Positions 1 through 8,714 of a stretch of 64,000 bases of DNA are shown piece after piece. Source of the stretch: Micromonospora echinofusca (GTDB lineage: Bacteria; Actinomycetota; Actinomycetes; Mycobacteriales; Micromonosporaceae); contig NZ_LT607733.1 in the NCBI RefSeq assembly GCF_900091445.1, positions 5,545,001-5,609,000 of the forward strand. Reading direction: 5' to 3'. Position 1 is the first letter of the stretch. Each line of letters opens with the position of its first letter. A program made the position numbers and the translations under genes. Below the pieces are notes generated by a model, which searched no databases, had not been told where the DNA came from, and saw only the letters and a list, made by a program, of their open reading frames with translations.

Positions 1-66
1 CGCGTCGGAGAGCACACCCCCGTCCCGCTTGACCCGGATGACGTCAACCGCCGTGAAAGCACTCAC
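1..66 (-). CDS. deoA: Thymidine phosphorylase, N-terminal fragment cut by the window edge
   Basis: Only the first 22 codons are present. They read from a GTG at 66 with an AGGAA Shine-Dalgarno a few bases upstream. The peptide begins MSAFTAVDVIRVKRDGG, which matches the conserved start of actinobacterial thymidine (pyrimidine-nucleoside) phosphorylases. The enzyme splits thymidine or uridine with phosphate in the cytoplasm during pyrimidine salvage. It follows the cytidine deaminase gene with a 62-base gap on the same strand, the usual cdd-deoA order, which supports the call. The catalytic domain lies outside the window, so the assignment rests on the N-terminus and context. Confidence 0.75.
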   Translation of the reverse strand, partial: MSAFTAVDVIRVKRDGGVLSDA

Positions 67-128
67 CTTTGAGTTCCTATCAATCGTTGCGAAACGGGTC
101 GACGGGCCGCGACCACCGACGGCTGGGC

Positions 129-836
129 TCAGCCACCCCAGCGAGTCGGTATCTCCATCGGCGGCTCACCCTCGCCCGCCCAGAAGATCGCTCCCGAGGC
201 GTCCACGACCACCACCCGGGGCGTACGGGCCAGACCCCACGTGATCGCCTCCGCCGGGTCGCCCCAGCTCGGGCCCTCCTCCAGCACGCCGGTCTCGGCG
301 CCCTCGTCGTCGCCCGCCGACCGCTCCCAGTAGGCCGTCCAGACCTGCTGGCCGGCGGAGAGGTCGGGGTGCACGAAGACCGTGCCGCGCCCACGCCAGG
401 CGGCCAGCCGATCCGGCACCACGGGCACCGGGGCCTCCCCGGTCACGGCCTCCAGGTCGGCCACGTCGAAGGCGTGCGGCAGCAGCTCCGCCATCCGCAG
501 CGGGCCACCCTTCGCCTCGATGAGACACTCCGGCCCGCCCTGTTCCCAGAGCAGCTGGCGGCACCGGCCGCACGGCATCAGCGGTTCGCCGGTGGCGTCG
601 ACGCAGGAGAGGGCCACGATCCGGCCGCCCCCGGTGGCGTGCAGCGAGGAGACGACCCCGCACTCGGCGCAGAGCACCACGCCGTACGCGGCGTTCTCCA
701 CGTTGCAGCCGACCACCACCCGGCCGTCGTCGACCAGCGCGGCCGCCCCGACCGGGAACTTCGAGTACGGCACGTACGCGTGCCGCATCACCTCGGTGGC
801 GGCGTCCCGCAGCCGTTCCCAGTCGATCTCAGTCAT
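129..836 (-). CDS. cdd: Cytidine deaminase with a C-terminal extension of about 100 residues
   Basis: Hydrolytic deamination of cytidine and deoxycytidine to uridine forms in pyrimidine salvage. The 235-residue product has the family hallmarks: Cys56-Ala-Glu58 (zinc ligand and catalytic glutamate) and PCGRC at 88-92 with zinc ligands Cys89 and Cys92. The start MTEIDWERLR is chosen because homologues begin there; upstream codons look non-coding. Bacterial homotetrameric cytidine deaminases are usually about 130 residues, so residues from about 131 to 235 are extra. That tail holds a tryptophan-rich stretch ending in a segment like ITWGLARTPRVVVVDASGA; I do not recognise its domain. It stands directly before deoA. 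Confidence 0.9.
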   Translation of the reverse strand: MTEIDWERLRDAATEVMRHAYVPYSKFPVGAAALVDDGRVVVGCNVENAAYGVVLCAECGVVSSLHATGGGRIVALSCVDATGEPLMPCGRCRQLLWEQGGPECLIEAKGGPLRMAELLPHAFDVADLEAVTGEAPVPVVPDRLAAWRGRGTVFVHPDLSAGQQVWTAYWERSAGDDEGAETGVLEEGPSWGDPAEAITWGLARTPRVVVVDASGAIFWAGEGEPPMEIPTRWGG

Positions 837-938
837 TCCATCATTCTGCCGAATCCCCACGGGCCAGGCGTAGGAAGGGTGCGCGTGGGTGGTGGCCGGC
901 ACGCTCCGACGCCGGTGTCCGGCTGCCCGACGCGGCCG

Positions 939-1844
939 TCACCTGACGCTCAGTTCGGCCAGCCGCCGCGGGCTGACCGAGGTCAGCGTCGCGGCGGCCG
1001 CCTCGACGTCCACGTCGGGAACGTCATCGCCGCGACTGACCTGTACGAATGCGCCGTCGCGACGCAGCAGGTGGACGCGCTGGTCGTTCTCGACGCGCAC
1101 CCAGTGCTCCGATTCCACCCACTGACAGGGTCCGTTCGTCCTGGTTGGCGCGGTGACGATGTCGCGCACTGAGACCTCAGCCACCGTCGGACCGCACCGC
1201 TGTGGTGGAGCGAAGTCGGCCGGCAGCGGCAGCACCGAGATCGATATCCGGCGATCCCCCTTCATCACGGTCACCGCCAACATGGGGTCGCGCAGTTCGG
1301 CGCGTGCGAAGACCACCTGGTAGCCCTCCACCTGCGGCACCAGGAGCGGCAACCCGAGGCGGGCGAACCCGTCCTCGCGGACGTCGCTTCGGGTCTCCTG
1401 ACGCAGAAGCGGAAACGCGGCGAGCGGAACGGCCAGGACACCGGCCAGGACGACCTGGAGCAAGCGGGTACGGCCGCCGCCGATCGCGGTCCCGACGGCG
1501 AACCCCACCGCACCCAGCAGCACCGCCAGCCACACCGGCGGCGGAACCCAGCGTGGATGCCCCGCCTCGTAGAGCAACGTGCCGCTGGCGGTGGCGAGGG
1601 CGCCGAACAGCGCGGACAGCAGCGGACGGTCGACGGCCAGGGCGCGCAACGTTGCCCAGATGACGGCGACGGCGGCGTACGGCCCGATGAGCAGTACCGG
1701 GATCCCCCACCCGAGGCAACCGCCGACGTTGTTCGGCACGCAGTCCGCCTGCGCGTGGACCTCGGACTGCCAGAGAGAGGTCAGCAGCCCGGCGCCGACG
1801 GCGCCCAGGACGCCGGCGAGGACCGCGTCACGTAACCGCTTCAC
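939..1844 (-). CDS. Membrane protein of unknown function with a C-terminal extracytoplasmic domain
   Basis: I do not recognise a family. The 301-residue product has about five hydrophobic segments in its first 160 residues (near 7-28, 45-70, 75-95, 105-125 and 130-150), followed by a soluble domain of about 130 residues to the end. The start is a GTG at 1844 with a strong GGGAGG Shine-Dalgarno; a longer reading from 1907 would run through the upstream terminator hairpin. It lies between the secreted transglycosylase/SGNH gene and cdd, on the same strand. The neighbours give no firm clue to its job. Confidence 0.75.
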   Translation of the reverse strand: MKRLRDAVLAGVLGAVGAGLLTSLWQSEVHAQADCVPNNVGGCLGWGIPVLLIGPYAAVAVIWATLRALAVDRPLLSALFGALATASGTLLYEAGHPRWVPPPVWLAVLLGAVGFAVGTAIGGGRTRLLQVVLAGVLAVPLAAFPLLRQETRSDVREDGFARLGLPLLVPQVEGYQVVFARAELRDPMLAVTVMKGDRRISISVLPLPADFAPPQRCGPTVAEVSVRDIVTAPTRTNGPCQWVESEHWVRVENDQRVHLLRRDGAFVQVSRGDDVPDVDVEAAAATLTSVSPRRLAELSVR

Positions 1845-1857
1845 TGATGCCTCCCGG

Positions 1858-1896
1858 CCTGCGGGGCCTGGTCGGACTTCGGCCAGGCCCCGCAGG
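1858..1896 (-). terminator. Hairpin terminator after the transglycosylase/SGNH gene
   Basis: Perfect 14-bp inverted repeat (arms 1858-1871 and 1883-1896, 11-base loop) starting 5 bases beyond the stop codon at 1901. There is no T-run, as is common in high-GC actinobacteria. It abuts the ribosome binding site of the next gene. Confidence 0.75.
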
Positions 1897-1900
1897 ATAC

Positions 1901-4900
1901 CTACCACCGGTAGTTGAACAGACCCATGTAGTCGGTCAGGATCCGGGCATACGCCTGGTTGCCCGCCCGGGTGGGGTGCAGCGTCTCCATACTGGAGAAC
2001 TGCTTGGGGTCCCCGTCGTCGTCCACGGACGTGTCCCCGACCCGCGCGGCGTGCAGATAAGCCTCAGAGCTGCCACAGATGTTGTGATCGGCGAACTCAC
2101 TGCGCGCGTCCATGCCGTACACCCGGTTGGCGGCGTCCGACGGAAGCACCGACACCATCTTGTCGGAGAGCCCGTTGAGGAACTGCGTCTCGGTGGGCGA
2201 GAAGCCGAACGGGATCGACGGAGGCAGCACCACCGCGTACTGACAGGGCGTGTCGAACAGGTGCGGGTATCCCATCACGAAGATGGCGGCGTTTGGCGCC
2301 CGGAGTCGGACCTGTCGTACGACCTCCTGGATCGACTGCCTGACGTAACCGTTGATCAGTTCCTCCTGCTTCTCCCCCAGCGGCTTGTCGTCGCCCTCCA
2401 TGCGGTAGTCCGGCGCGCTGCAGTCGATGCCTGTCGCACAGGACATGCCGATCTTCGTGAACCGGGCGTCGTTGCCGCCGATGGACAGCATCACCGCCGT
2501 GGTGTTGGTGTTCAGCGATCCCTGATCGAGTTGGCTGATCTCCCCGTACTGGCCCACGGCCGGCTCACCCTGCCAGGCACCGCCGGAGAGCAGGCTCGGG
2601 CTCATCAGATTGTGGGCCCGCGCTCCGCTGCACGCCACGAACTGCGCGTCGATGTTCTGGTGGTGCTGCGCCGTCAACGACGCGACGGTCCCGGGCGCGC
2701 CGGGAATCGTCGCCTGCTGCGACCAGGCGTGCGCGCTGCGCCGGCAAGAGTTCCGCCACGCCTTGTCGTCGCCGTACTGGTCGCTGACCCGCGTGTAGTC
2801 GCCCGTCCCCTCACCCGAGGAGTACGAGTCGCCCAGCGCCACCAGGAAGTGCCGGGGTTTGCTGGGCAACGGCTGCACGGCGACGGCGTCCCAGGCGATG
2901 TCCTGGACACCGGTGCCGTCCAGGGTGAAGTTGCTCAACTCGACCTTGGGGTTACCCGTTCCGGTCAGGTCGAATACGCCCAGGTTGACCCATTTGTTGG
3001 ACTCCCACTGCGTGGGGATGATGCGCCGTTCGGTGGTGCCGTTCGGCCGGCGGATGACGTATTCCGCCTGCCGTGTGTGCGCGCCGTGGTCCGGCATGTG
3101 CGCCCAGATCCGGGTCCAGGCGTTGGTCGGGTTGATGTTCCAGGTGCCGGTGACCCGGTACGTGGGATGTTCCGACCGTTTGTAGGTGTGGGTGAACCAG
3201 AAGTGCCCGCCGAAGCCGGCCCCGATCTGGTGGAAGTCCACCTTGCCGGGGTTCACCACGTCGCCGTCCGGCTGGGTGTGGCTGGCGAAGTTGAGGCTGA
3301 AGGTACCGCCCGACGTGAACGTGGGCCGGCAGCCCTCCGCGCCGAGCGGCACGGTGGTCGAGATGTCGTCGATGATCCGTGCGCCGCTGGGGAGACCCTC
3401 CACCTTGCAGGTGCCGTCCGAGTTGACCGGGGTCGGGTGGATGTTGTCACCCGCGTTCGCGTACGGCCGGGGCTCGACCGTCGTGTACTTACGGTTCTCC
3501 AGGCCACAGTTGATCGAGCAGTCCGTCCAGGTGACCGGGCCGTGCCACCAGCACTTCAGGTCGTCGCGCTGGCAAGCCCCCGCCTTGGTGGTCGGGTAGT
3601 CGCCCGGCACCTTCGGTGGCAGGGTCTCATCGCAGTCGTTGACCTGGGGTTCGCAGAAGGTGTAGCGGGCCGCGTGCGCGACGTCCGGCTGCCGTGCCGC
3701 CGCCGTCACGTACGTTGGGGAGAACGTCTCCAGCTTGTAGTTGTAGCGAATCAGCGACGTGTAGGCGAAGCCGATCACCCGCTCGGGGTACGACCAGTGG
3801 TTGGGGTGCTTCGCGTTGTCGTAGCCGATGTCGTCATCGACATCGTCCTCGTCGCCCGGGTTGTCCACGTCGAGCGGCGCCGTCAGGAACCGCTTGCGGT
3901 CGGCAGGATAGTCGGTGTTGGCGGGGTTGTTGGCCCAGCCCACGCCCCAGGGCAGGGTGGGGGCCTGCGGGTTCTGTGCGTAGAAGCCGGTGTTGTAGGC
4001 CCAGACGGCGAACCACCAGTTCTCCAGGTACTTCGGGTCGCCGTCGTTGGCGATCAGCCCGGCAGCACGGGTCTGGTTCCACTTGTCCTGCAGGATCCGC
4101 AGACCCGCCGCCACGTTGGTGGCGTAGTCCGTCGCGACCGCCTTCTGCTTCGTGTAGTCCCAGGTGACCCCGGCGAGGGTCCGGCCGGTCTCGGACTTCC
4201 GCATGCCCGAGGTCACCTGACCCGCGCCGTATCCGCAGTCCGGACGCGGTTCCTTGGTCTCGTCGAAATTGATCAGATTGAAGTCCGGGTCCTGGAGGTC
4301 GAGACCGTAGTAACCCAGGCTGGTCAGCGGATTCCCGACGGAGGCGTCCACGGCATGCCGGCTCGCCTGCCAGAGGTTCGACTCCTGGGCGAGGATGCCC
4401 AGAAAGATCTGCGCGGGCACGTAGCCGCCGCCGATGAGCGCCATCGACGGGAACATGCCTTGTGGGGAGTAGGCCGGCATGGAGTTGTTGTTCCAGTTGG
4501 CGGGTCGCTGGAACGTCAGCTGGTTACGCACCGCGAGGTTGGCCGCCCACTCCATCTGGGCCACCGTCGGCTGGTAGACCTGAAGCGTCTTGTCGTTGCG
4601 GGACACCGCGCAGGCGCCGTCGGGGTCCATCGGAACGTTGGGGTCGCCCGCCGTCGCGGTCGTCCGGGAACTGCTCTGCCCGCTGGCGGCGGGCCGGCCA
4701 CGCAGCGAGGGCGAGAGCCGCCGCCCGGCATGGTCCACCCGTGGCTCGACCGAGAAACGGAGTTCCGAATCGTCGGCCGTCCGGCTCGTCCTGATGTCCA
4801 CCCTCTCCGGTCGCCCGTTGTCCGGCCGTTCCGCCAACTGCCCGGCGGCCTCCCGACCCGTGGTGGCCCGCTGGACGACCAGAGCACCGGTAGTGGAGAC

Positions 4901-5917
4901 GTCCGCGTCGGGCAGGCCGTCGATAGCCCGCCAGCTACGCGGCAGCCGACCTGCCGTACCGGCCTCTGCCCGCCCGCCGACGGCGAACACCCGGCCGCCC
5001 GCTCCGGGCCGGAGCTTTACCTGGCCCTGCGGGACCGCCCCGTGGTGGGACACCTTTCCGGCGGCGAACCGCTTGAACTCGGTCCGGCCGTCGCGCACGA
5101 TCTGGAACGCCACCGCGTCGGGACCGTCGGCGAGCATCCGGAAGGGCGTGCCCCCCGTCGCTGCCAGGTTGGTCAGTGCACCGCCGGCACCGATCCGGAC
5201 CAGGCTGTTGCCTTTCGAGCCGATCAGCCCGTCGCGCACCGGCAGCACAGAGGAGACCTGGCCGGCGGCGCGCACCTTCCGCACCGGCGAGGTCGGCCGC
5301 GCCGTGTCGACCGTGCCGAGCCAGGTGTGGGCCGCCTGACCAGGCTCGGTCGGCATTTCCAGCCGCGACAGAACCGCCTTCTCGCCCCTGCCGCACCCGG
5401 GGTTGTGGTAGGCCAGCGACACCCGCTCGGGCAGCTTCGTGACCGCACCAGTCTTCAGGTCGACGACTGCGGCGAACCCGCCTCGCTGCATGAGCAGCTC
5501 GCGGTTGGTGAAGGTCCGCGGCGCGTACACCACGACGGCGCGCCGGCCCGAGCCGGTCACGCAGGCCTGCCCGATCCACTGGTCGGTGTCGAAGCCGGGC
5601 TCCGCGAGGGTCGCCGCAGTCCGCCAGGCGTACGCCTGCGCCTCGTCGGCGACGAGAAGATGTAGGCCGGTTGCGTCGCCGGACGTGGTGACGGCGCGAT
5701 CAGCCGACCGCCGCCATGCTGTCCCCAGACGGCGGTCGGGGTCGCGGACCCGGTCCGGATCGGCGGGTGGTCGAGGTGCACGACGGGTCTCCGGTGGGCG
5801 CGCGGACGCGGCGGTCGGGCCGGTCTCGGGCGCTGCGGACTTCGCAGTCGCGATGGACGAGGGAAGGAGGGTAGCGGCGCAGATCAGCGTCGCCATTGCG
5901 GCTAGGGACCGCTTCAT
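1901..5917 (-). CDS. Large secreted protein: propeller-like N-part, lytic-transglycosylase-like core, golvesin-like module, SGNH hydrolase
   Basis: A 1338-residue exported protein. The ATG at 5917 is preferred because GAGGTGAG precedes it; a GTG two codons upstream is the alternative. Residues 1-25 form a Sec signal peptide ending near IATA. Residues about 60-400 are beta-rich and propeller-like. Residues about 445-730 resemble SLT/lysozyme-type transglycosylases, with a putative catalytic Glu512 in LAQESNLW. A carbohydrate-binding-like golvesin C-terminal region covers about 880-1010. The last 320 residues are an SGNH/GDSL esterase: GDS with Ser1031, IGGND with Asn1149, and LHP with His1314. 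The usual Asp three residues before that His is Glu. Together this suggests cell-wall or polysaccharide cleavage and deacylation outside the cell. Base composition looks lower in GC than neighbours, suggesting later acquisition. The substrate is unknown. Confidence 0.8.
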   Translation of the reverse strand: MKRSLAAMATLICAATLLPSSIATAKSAAPETGPTAASARPPETRRAPRPPADPDRVRDPDRRLGTAWRRSADRAVTTSGDATGLHLLVADEAQAYAWRTAATLAEPGFDTDQWIGQACVTGSGRRAVVVYAPRTFTNRELLMQRGGFAAVVDLKTGAVTKLPERVSLAYHNPGCGRGEKAVLSRLEMPTEPGQAAHTWLGTVDTARPTSPVRKVRAAGQVSSVLPVRDGLIGSKGNSLVRIGAGGALTNLAATGGTPFRMLADGPDAVAFQIVRDGRTEFKRFAAGKVSHHGAVPQGQVKLRPGAGGRVFAVGGRAEAGTAGRLPRSWRAIDGLPDADVSTTGALVVQRATTGREAAGQLAERPDNGRPERVDIRTSRTADDSELRFSVEPRVDHAGRRLSPSLRGRPAASGQSSSRTTATAGDPNVPMDPDGACAVSRNDKTLQVYQPTVAQMEWAANLAVRNQLTFQRPANWNNNSMPAYSPQGMFPSMALIGGGYVPAQIFLGILAQESNLWQASRHAVDASVGNPLTSLGYYGLDLQDPDFNLINFDETKEPRPDCGYGAGQVTSGMRKSETGRTLAGVTWDYTKQKAVATDYATNVAAGLRILQDKWNQTRAAGLIANDGDPKYLENWWFAVWAYNTGFYAQNPQAPTLPWGVGWANNPANTDYPADRKRFLTAPLDVDNPGDEDDVDDDIGYDNAKHPNHWSYPERVIGFAYTSLIRYNYKLETFSPTYVTAAARQPDVAHAARYTFCEPQVNDCDETLPPKVPGDYPTTKAGACQRDDLKCWWHGPVTWTDCSINCGLENRKYTTVEPRPYANAGDNIHPTPVNSDGTCKVEGLPSGARIIDDISTTVPLGAEGCRPTFTSGGTFSLNFASHTQPDGDVVNPGKVDFHQIGAGFGGHFWFTHTYKRSEHPTYRVTGTWNINPTNAWTRIWAHMPDHGAHTRQAEYVIRRPNGTTERRIIPTQWESNKWVNLGVFDLTGTGNPKVELSNFTLDGTGVQDIAWDAVAVQPLPSKPRHFLVALGDSYSSGEGTGDYTRVSDQYGDDKAWRNSCRRSAHAWSQQATIPGAPGTVASLTAQHHQNIDAQFVACSGARAHNLMSPSLLSGGAWQGEPAVGQYGEISQLDQGSLNTNTTAVMLSIGGNDARFTKIGMSCATGIDCSAPDYRMEGDDKPLGEKQEELINGYVRQSIQEVVRQVRLRAPNAAIFVMGYPHLFDTPCQYAVVLPPSIPFGFSPTETQFLNGLSDKMVSVLPSDAANRVYGMDARSEFADHNICGSSEAYLHAARVGDTSVDDDGDPKQFSSMETLHPTRAGNQAYARILTDYMGLFNYRW

Positions 5918-6011
5918 GCTCACCTCACGCAGACGAGGGGAATCTGCGTAGAAGGCTGGCCGGGGGCGTCATCACAGGATCATCGCCAGATCACCGTCAC
6001 CCGCACGGCAA

Positions 6012-6045
6012 GGGCCGCGTCCACCAGTGGTGGTGGACGCGGCCC
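6012..6045 (-). terminator. Hairpin terminator of the nucleoside ABC transporter operon
   Basis: Perfect 14-bp stem (6012-6025 with 6032-6045) and 6-base loop, 17 bases beyond the stop of the last permease gene. No T-run. It separates the transporter operon from the secreted transglycosylase/SGNH gene downstream. Confidence 0.8.
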
Positions 6046-6062
6046 GTGGCTGTCGCCTGCGC

Positions 6063-7343
6063 TCAGCCCTTGATGTACGGCTTGCCGTCGGCGGCCGGTG
6101 CCCGGACCCGGCCGACCAGACCGGCCACCGCCAGGATCGTCGCCAGGTAGGGCAGCATGGCCAGGAACTGGCTCGGGATCACGCTGTTGATGGCGCCCAG
6201 GTAGGTGGCGAGCTGGTCGGCGAAGCCGAAGAAGAGCGCCGCGAGCAGCGCCCCCGTGGGGCTCCACCGGCCGAAGATGAGCGCGGCGAGGGCGATGAAG
6301 CCCTTGCCGCCGATCATGTTCTTGGTGAACGAGTAGAGCGCCAGCGTGTAGGAGGCGCCGCCGATGCCGGCGACCACCCCGGCGAGCAGCACGTTGCGGT
6401 AGCGCAGCCCGAGCACCTTGACGCCCAGGGTGTCGGCGGCGGTGGGGTGCTCGCCGACCGAGCGGGTACGCAGGCCCCAGCGGGTGCGGAACAGCGCGAT
6501 GTGGATGACCAGCACCAGCAGCAGGCCGAGGTAGAGGAAGATGTTGCCCCGGAACAGGGCCGGGCCGAGCAGCGGGATGTCCGACAGCAGCGGGATCTCC
6601 CAGTTGCTGAACCGGGGGGCGCTGTTGTACTTCTGCGCGTTGGTCTGCATCAGCCGCTCGTAGAGGAAGCCGGTGACGCCGACGGCCAGCAGGTTGAGCA
6701 CGATGCCGATGACGACCTGGTCGACCAGGTAGCGGATCGAGAAGACGGCCAGCAGCAGCGAGATGAACGCGCCGCCGATGGCCGCGGCGACCAGGCCGAC
6801 CCAGACGTTGCCGGTGAGGCTGCCGAAGAGCGCGCCGCTGAAGGCGCCCATCAGCAGCTGCCCCTCGATGGCCACGTTGACCACGCCGGAGCGCTCGCAG
6901 AGCACGCCGGCGAGGGCGCCGAAGATCAGCGGCAGGGCCAGGATGAAGGTGTTCCGGAGGATGTTGACCAGCGGCATGAAGTTCTGCCCGGGCGGCGCGT
7001 CGGAGACCTGCCAGCAGAGGAACGACAGCACGAAGCCGACCAGGCCGACGCCGAGGACGACGGTGAACCAGCGCTTCGGCAGGCCGGCGAGCATCGCGAC
7101 GCCGGCGGCGAGGGCGACGAGGCCGAAGAGGATCGCGCCGAGGGTGCCGTGGATCTTCAGGGCGGCGCCGGCGGTGTCCTCGCTGAGGGTGAAGCGGGCC
7201 TGCTCGCCGGTGGCGAGCGCCCCGAACAGCACCGTCGCCAGCAGGCCGAGGGCGAGCAGCACGGCGCCGACCTTGCGGGTACGGGTCCAGAAGCCCTGGT
7301 CGACGGGGGCGACCGCGACGTCTTCGACAGCCATGGTGGACAT
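6063..7343 (-). CDS. Nucleoside ABC transporter, permease subunit 2
   Basis: One of two membrane subunits of a BMP-type nucleoside importer. The 426-residue protein has about ten hydrophobic segments and belongs to the branched-chain/ribose permease family (BPD_transp_2), with signature pieces LCERSGVVNVAIEGQLLMGA and an EAA-like region near YRNVLLAGVVAGIGG. It starts 3 bases after the stop of the preceding permease gene, so the two are co-transcribed and probably translationally coupled. Homologues in Bacillus and lactococci (NupPQ/YufPQ) carry nucleosides. The substrate here is inferred from the BMP lipoprotein in the operon and from cdd-deoA further downstream. Confidence 0.88.
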   Translation of the reverse strand: MSTMAVEDVAVAPVDQGFWTRTRKVGAVLLALGLLATVLFGALATGEQARFTLSEDTAGAALKIHGTLGAILFGLVALAAGVAMLAGLPKRWFTVVLGVGLVGFVLSFLCWQVSDAPPGQNFMPLVNILRNTFILALPLIFGALAGVLCERSGVVNVAIEGQLLMGAFSGALFGSLTGNVWVGLVAAAIGGAFISLLLAVFSIRYLVDQVVIGIVLNLLAVGVTGFLYERLMQTNAQKYNSAPRFSNWEIPLLSDIPLLGPALFRGNIFLYLGLLLVLVIHIALFRTRWGLRTRSVGEHPTAADTLGVKVLGLRYRNVLLAGVVAGIGGASYTLALYSFTKNMIGGKGFIALAALIFGRWSPTGALLAALFFGFADQLATYLGAINSVIPSQFLAMLPYLATILAVAGLVGRVRAPAADGKPYIKG

Positions 7344-7346
7344 GAG

Positions 7347-8714
7347 TTACCAGCCCTTCGCCAGGCTCGTCTGCAACCGGGCGGCGCGGGCGGCCCGGAG
7401 CTGGAAGATCGCCTTCACCAGGGCCGGCGCGGCGATGAAGATGACGATCAGCGCCTGGAGCACGGTGACCAGCTCCAGCGAGATCCCCGAGTAGGACTGC
7501 ATCCGGTTGCCGCCGGCCTGGAGCGCGCCGAAGAGCAGCGCGGCCAGCGCGACGCCCCACGGCTTCACCCGGCCGAGCAGCGCCACCAGGATGCCGTCGA
7601 AGCCGATCTGCGCGACGACCAGCGGGGTCAGCGCGCTGGCGGTGGAGCCGAGCACCATGTTGGAGCCGCCGAGGCCGGCCAGGATCCCGGCGAAGACCAT
7701 GATCAGGACGTACGTCCGGGTGACGCTGATGCCGGCGGTCCGCGCGGCGTCCGGGTTGGCGCCGACGGCGCGCAGCTCGAAGCCGAGCGTGGAGCGGTTG
7801 AGCAGCCACCAGACCGCCCAGGTGGCCAGCACCGCCAGGATGATGCCGGCGTGCACCCGGAGCCCGTCGCCGAGCAGCCGGGGCAGCTGGGCGGAGCCGT
7901 CGACCGGCTTGCTGATCGCGTCCGTACGGTTCGGGTCCTGGACGCCGTTCTGCACGATGATCCAGGTCAGGAAGTACGTGGCGATGTAGTTGAGCATGAT
8001 CGTGTTGATCACCTCGTGGGCGCCGGTGCGCGCCTTGAGGATGCCCGGGATGAAGCCCCAGATCGCCCCGCCGAGCGCGCCGGCGAGCACCGCGACGAGC
8101 AGGTGCAGGCCCGGCGGCAGCGGCAGCAGGAAGCCCGCCAGCGCGGCCAGGATCACGCCCATGGTGGCCTGGCCCTGGGCGCCGATGTTGAACAGGCCGC
8201 CCCGGAAGGCCAGCGCCACCGACAGGCCGGTGAAGACCAGCGGCGCGGTGTAGGTGAGCGTCTCCGAGATCGGGCTCATCGCCGCCTGGAAGCCGACCGC
8301 GTCCGGGTCGAAGATCGCGCCCTTGAAGAGGTTCCCGTACGCCTCACTGACCAGCGTCCAGCTCGCGTTGAGCGCGTCGGCCGGCCGGGCCGTGATGTAG
8401 CTGTAGGTGGCGAGAACCTCGGGGTCGGACACGATCATCAGGATCGCGCCGACGATCATCGCCAGCACCAGCGACAGCAGCGTCACCGTGAAGGTGTTCG
8501 CCGCCCAGAGGTTGTCCAGGAACAGGCGGCCCAGCGAGGGCTTCGGCTCCGGGGCCCGGGCCGGGGCCTTCGGGGAGGTGGCCGTCTCGGCGCGCTCGGT
8601 GTTGCCGAGCGCGGTCCGCGCGGCCTGCGCCTCGGTCGCCGGCTCCTTGTCCGGGGAGCCCGACGGGGGGTTCGGGTTGCCCGGGGAGCCCGACTCGGGG
8701 TTCGGGTTCGTCAT
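7347..8714 (-). CDS. Nucleoside ABC transporter, permease subunit 1
   Basis: First membrane subunit of the BMP-type importer, 455 residues. The first about 65 residues are hydrophilic and rich in Pro, Ser and Gly, an extension lacking in short homologues. The rest is a BPD_transp_2 permease with several transmembrane helices and the family segment [17 protein letters not shown]. The start ATG at 8714 overlaps the TGA stop of the ATPase gene by four bases (ATGA), a tight coupling. It would pair with the second permease to form the channel for nucleosides. Confidence 0.88.
   Translation of the reverse strand: MTNPNPESGSPGNPNPPSGSPDKEPATEAQAARTALGNTERAETATSPKAPARAPEPKPSLGRLFLDNLWAANTFTVTLLSLVLAMIVGAILMIVSDPEVLATYSYITARPADALNASWTLVSEAYGNLFKGAIFDPDAVGFQAAMSPISETLTYTAPLVFTGLSVALAFRGGLFNIGAQGQATMGVILAALAGFLLPLPPGLHLLVAVLAGALGGAIWGFIPGILKARTGAHEVINTIMLNYIATYFLTWIIVQNGVQDPNRTDAISKPVDGSAQLPRLLGDGLRVHAGIILAVLATWAVWWLLNRSTLGFELRAVGANPDAARTAGISVTRTYVLIMVFAGILAGLGGSNMVLGSTASALTPLVVAQIGFDGILVALLGRVKPWGVALAALLFGALQAGGNRMQSYSGISLELVTVLQALIVIFIAAPALVKAIFQLRAARAARLQTSLAKGW

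Noticed and set aside
1847..5665. Long open frame on the plus strand, 1272 codons, opposite the secreted transglycosylase/SGNH gene
   Set aside because: It is the antisense frame of a gene with clear domains. Its protein is Arg/Val/Gly rich with no motif, typical of antisense open frames in high-GC DNA.
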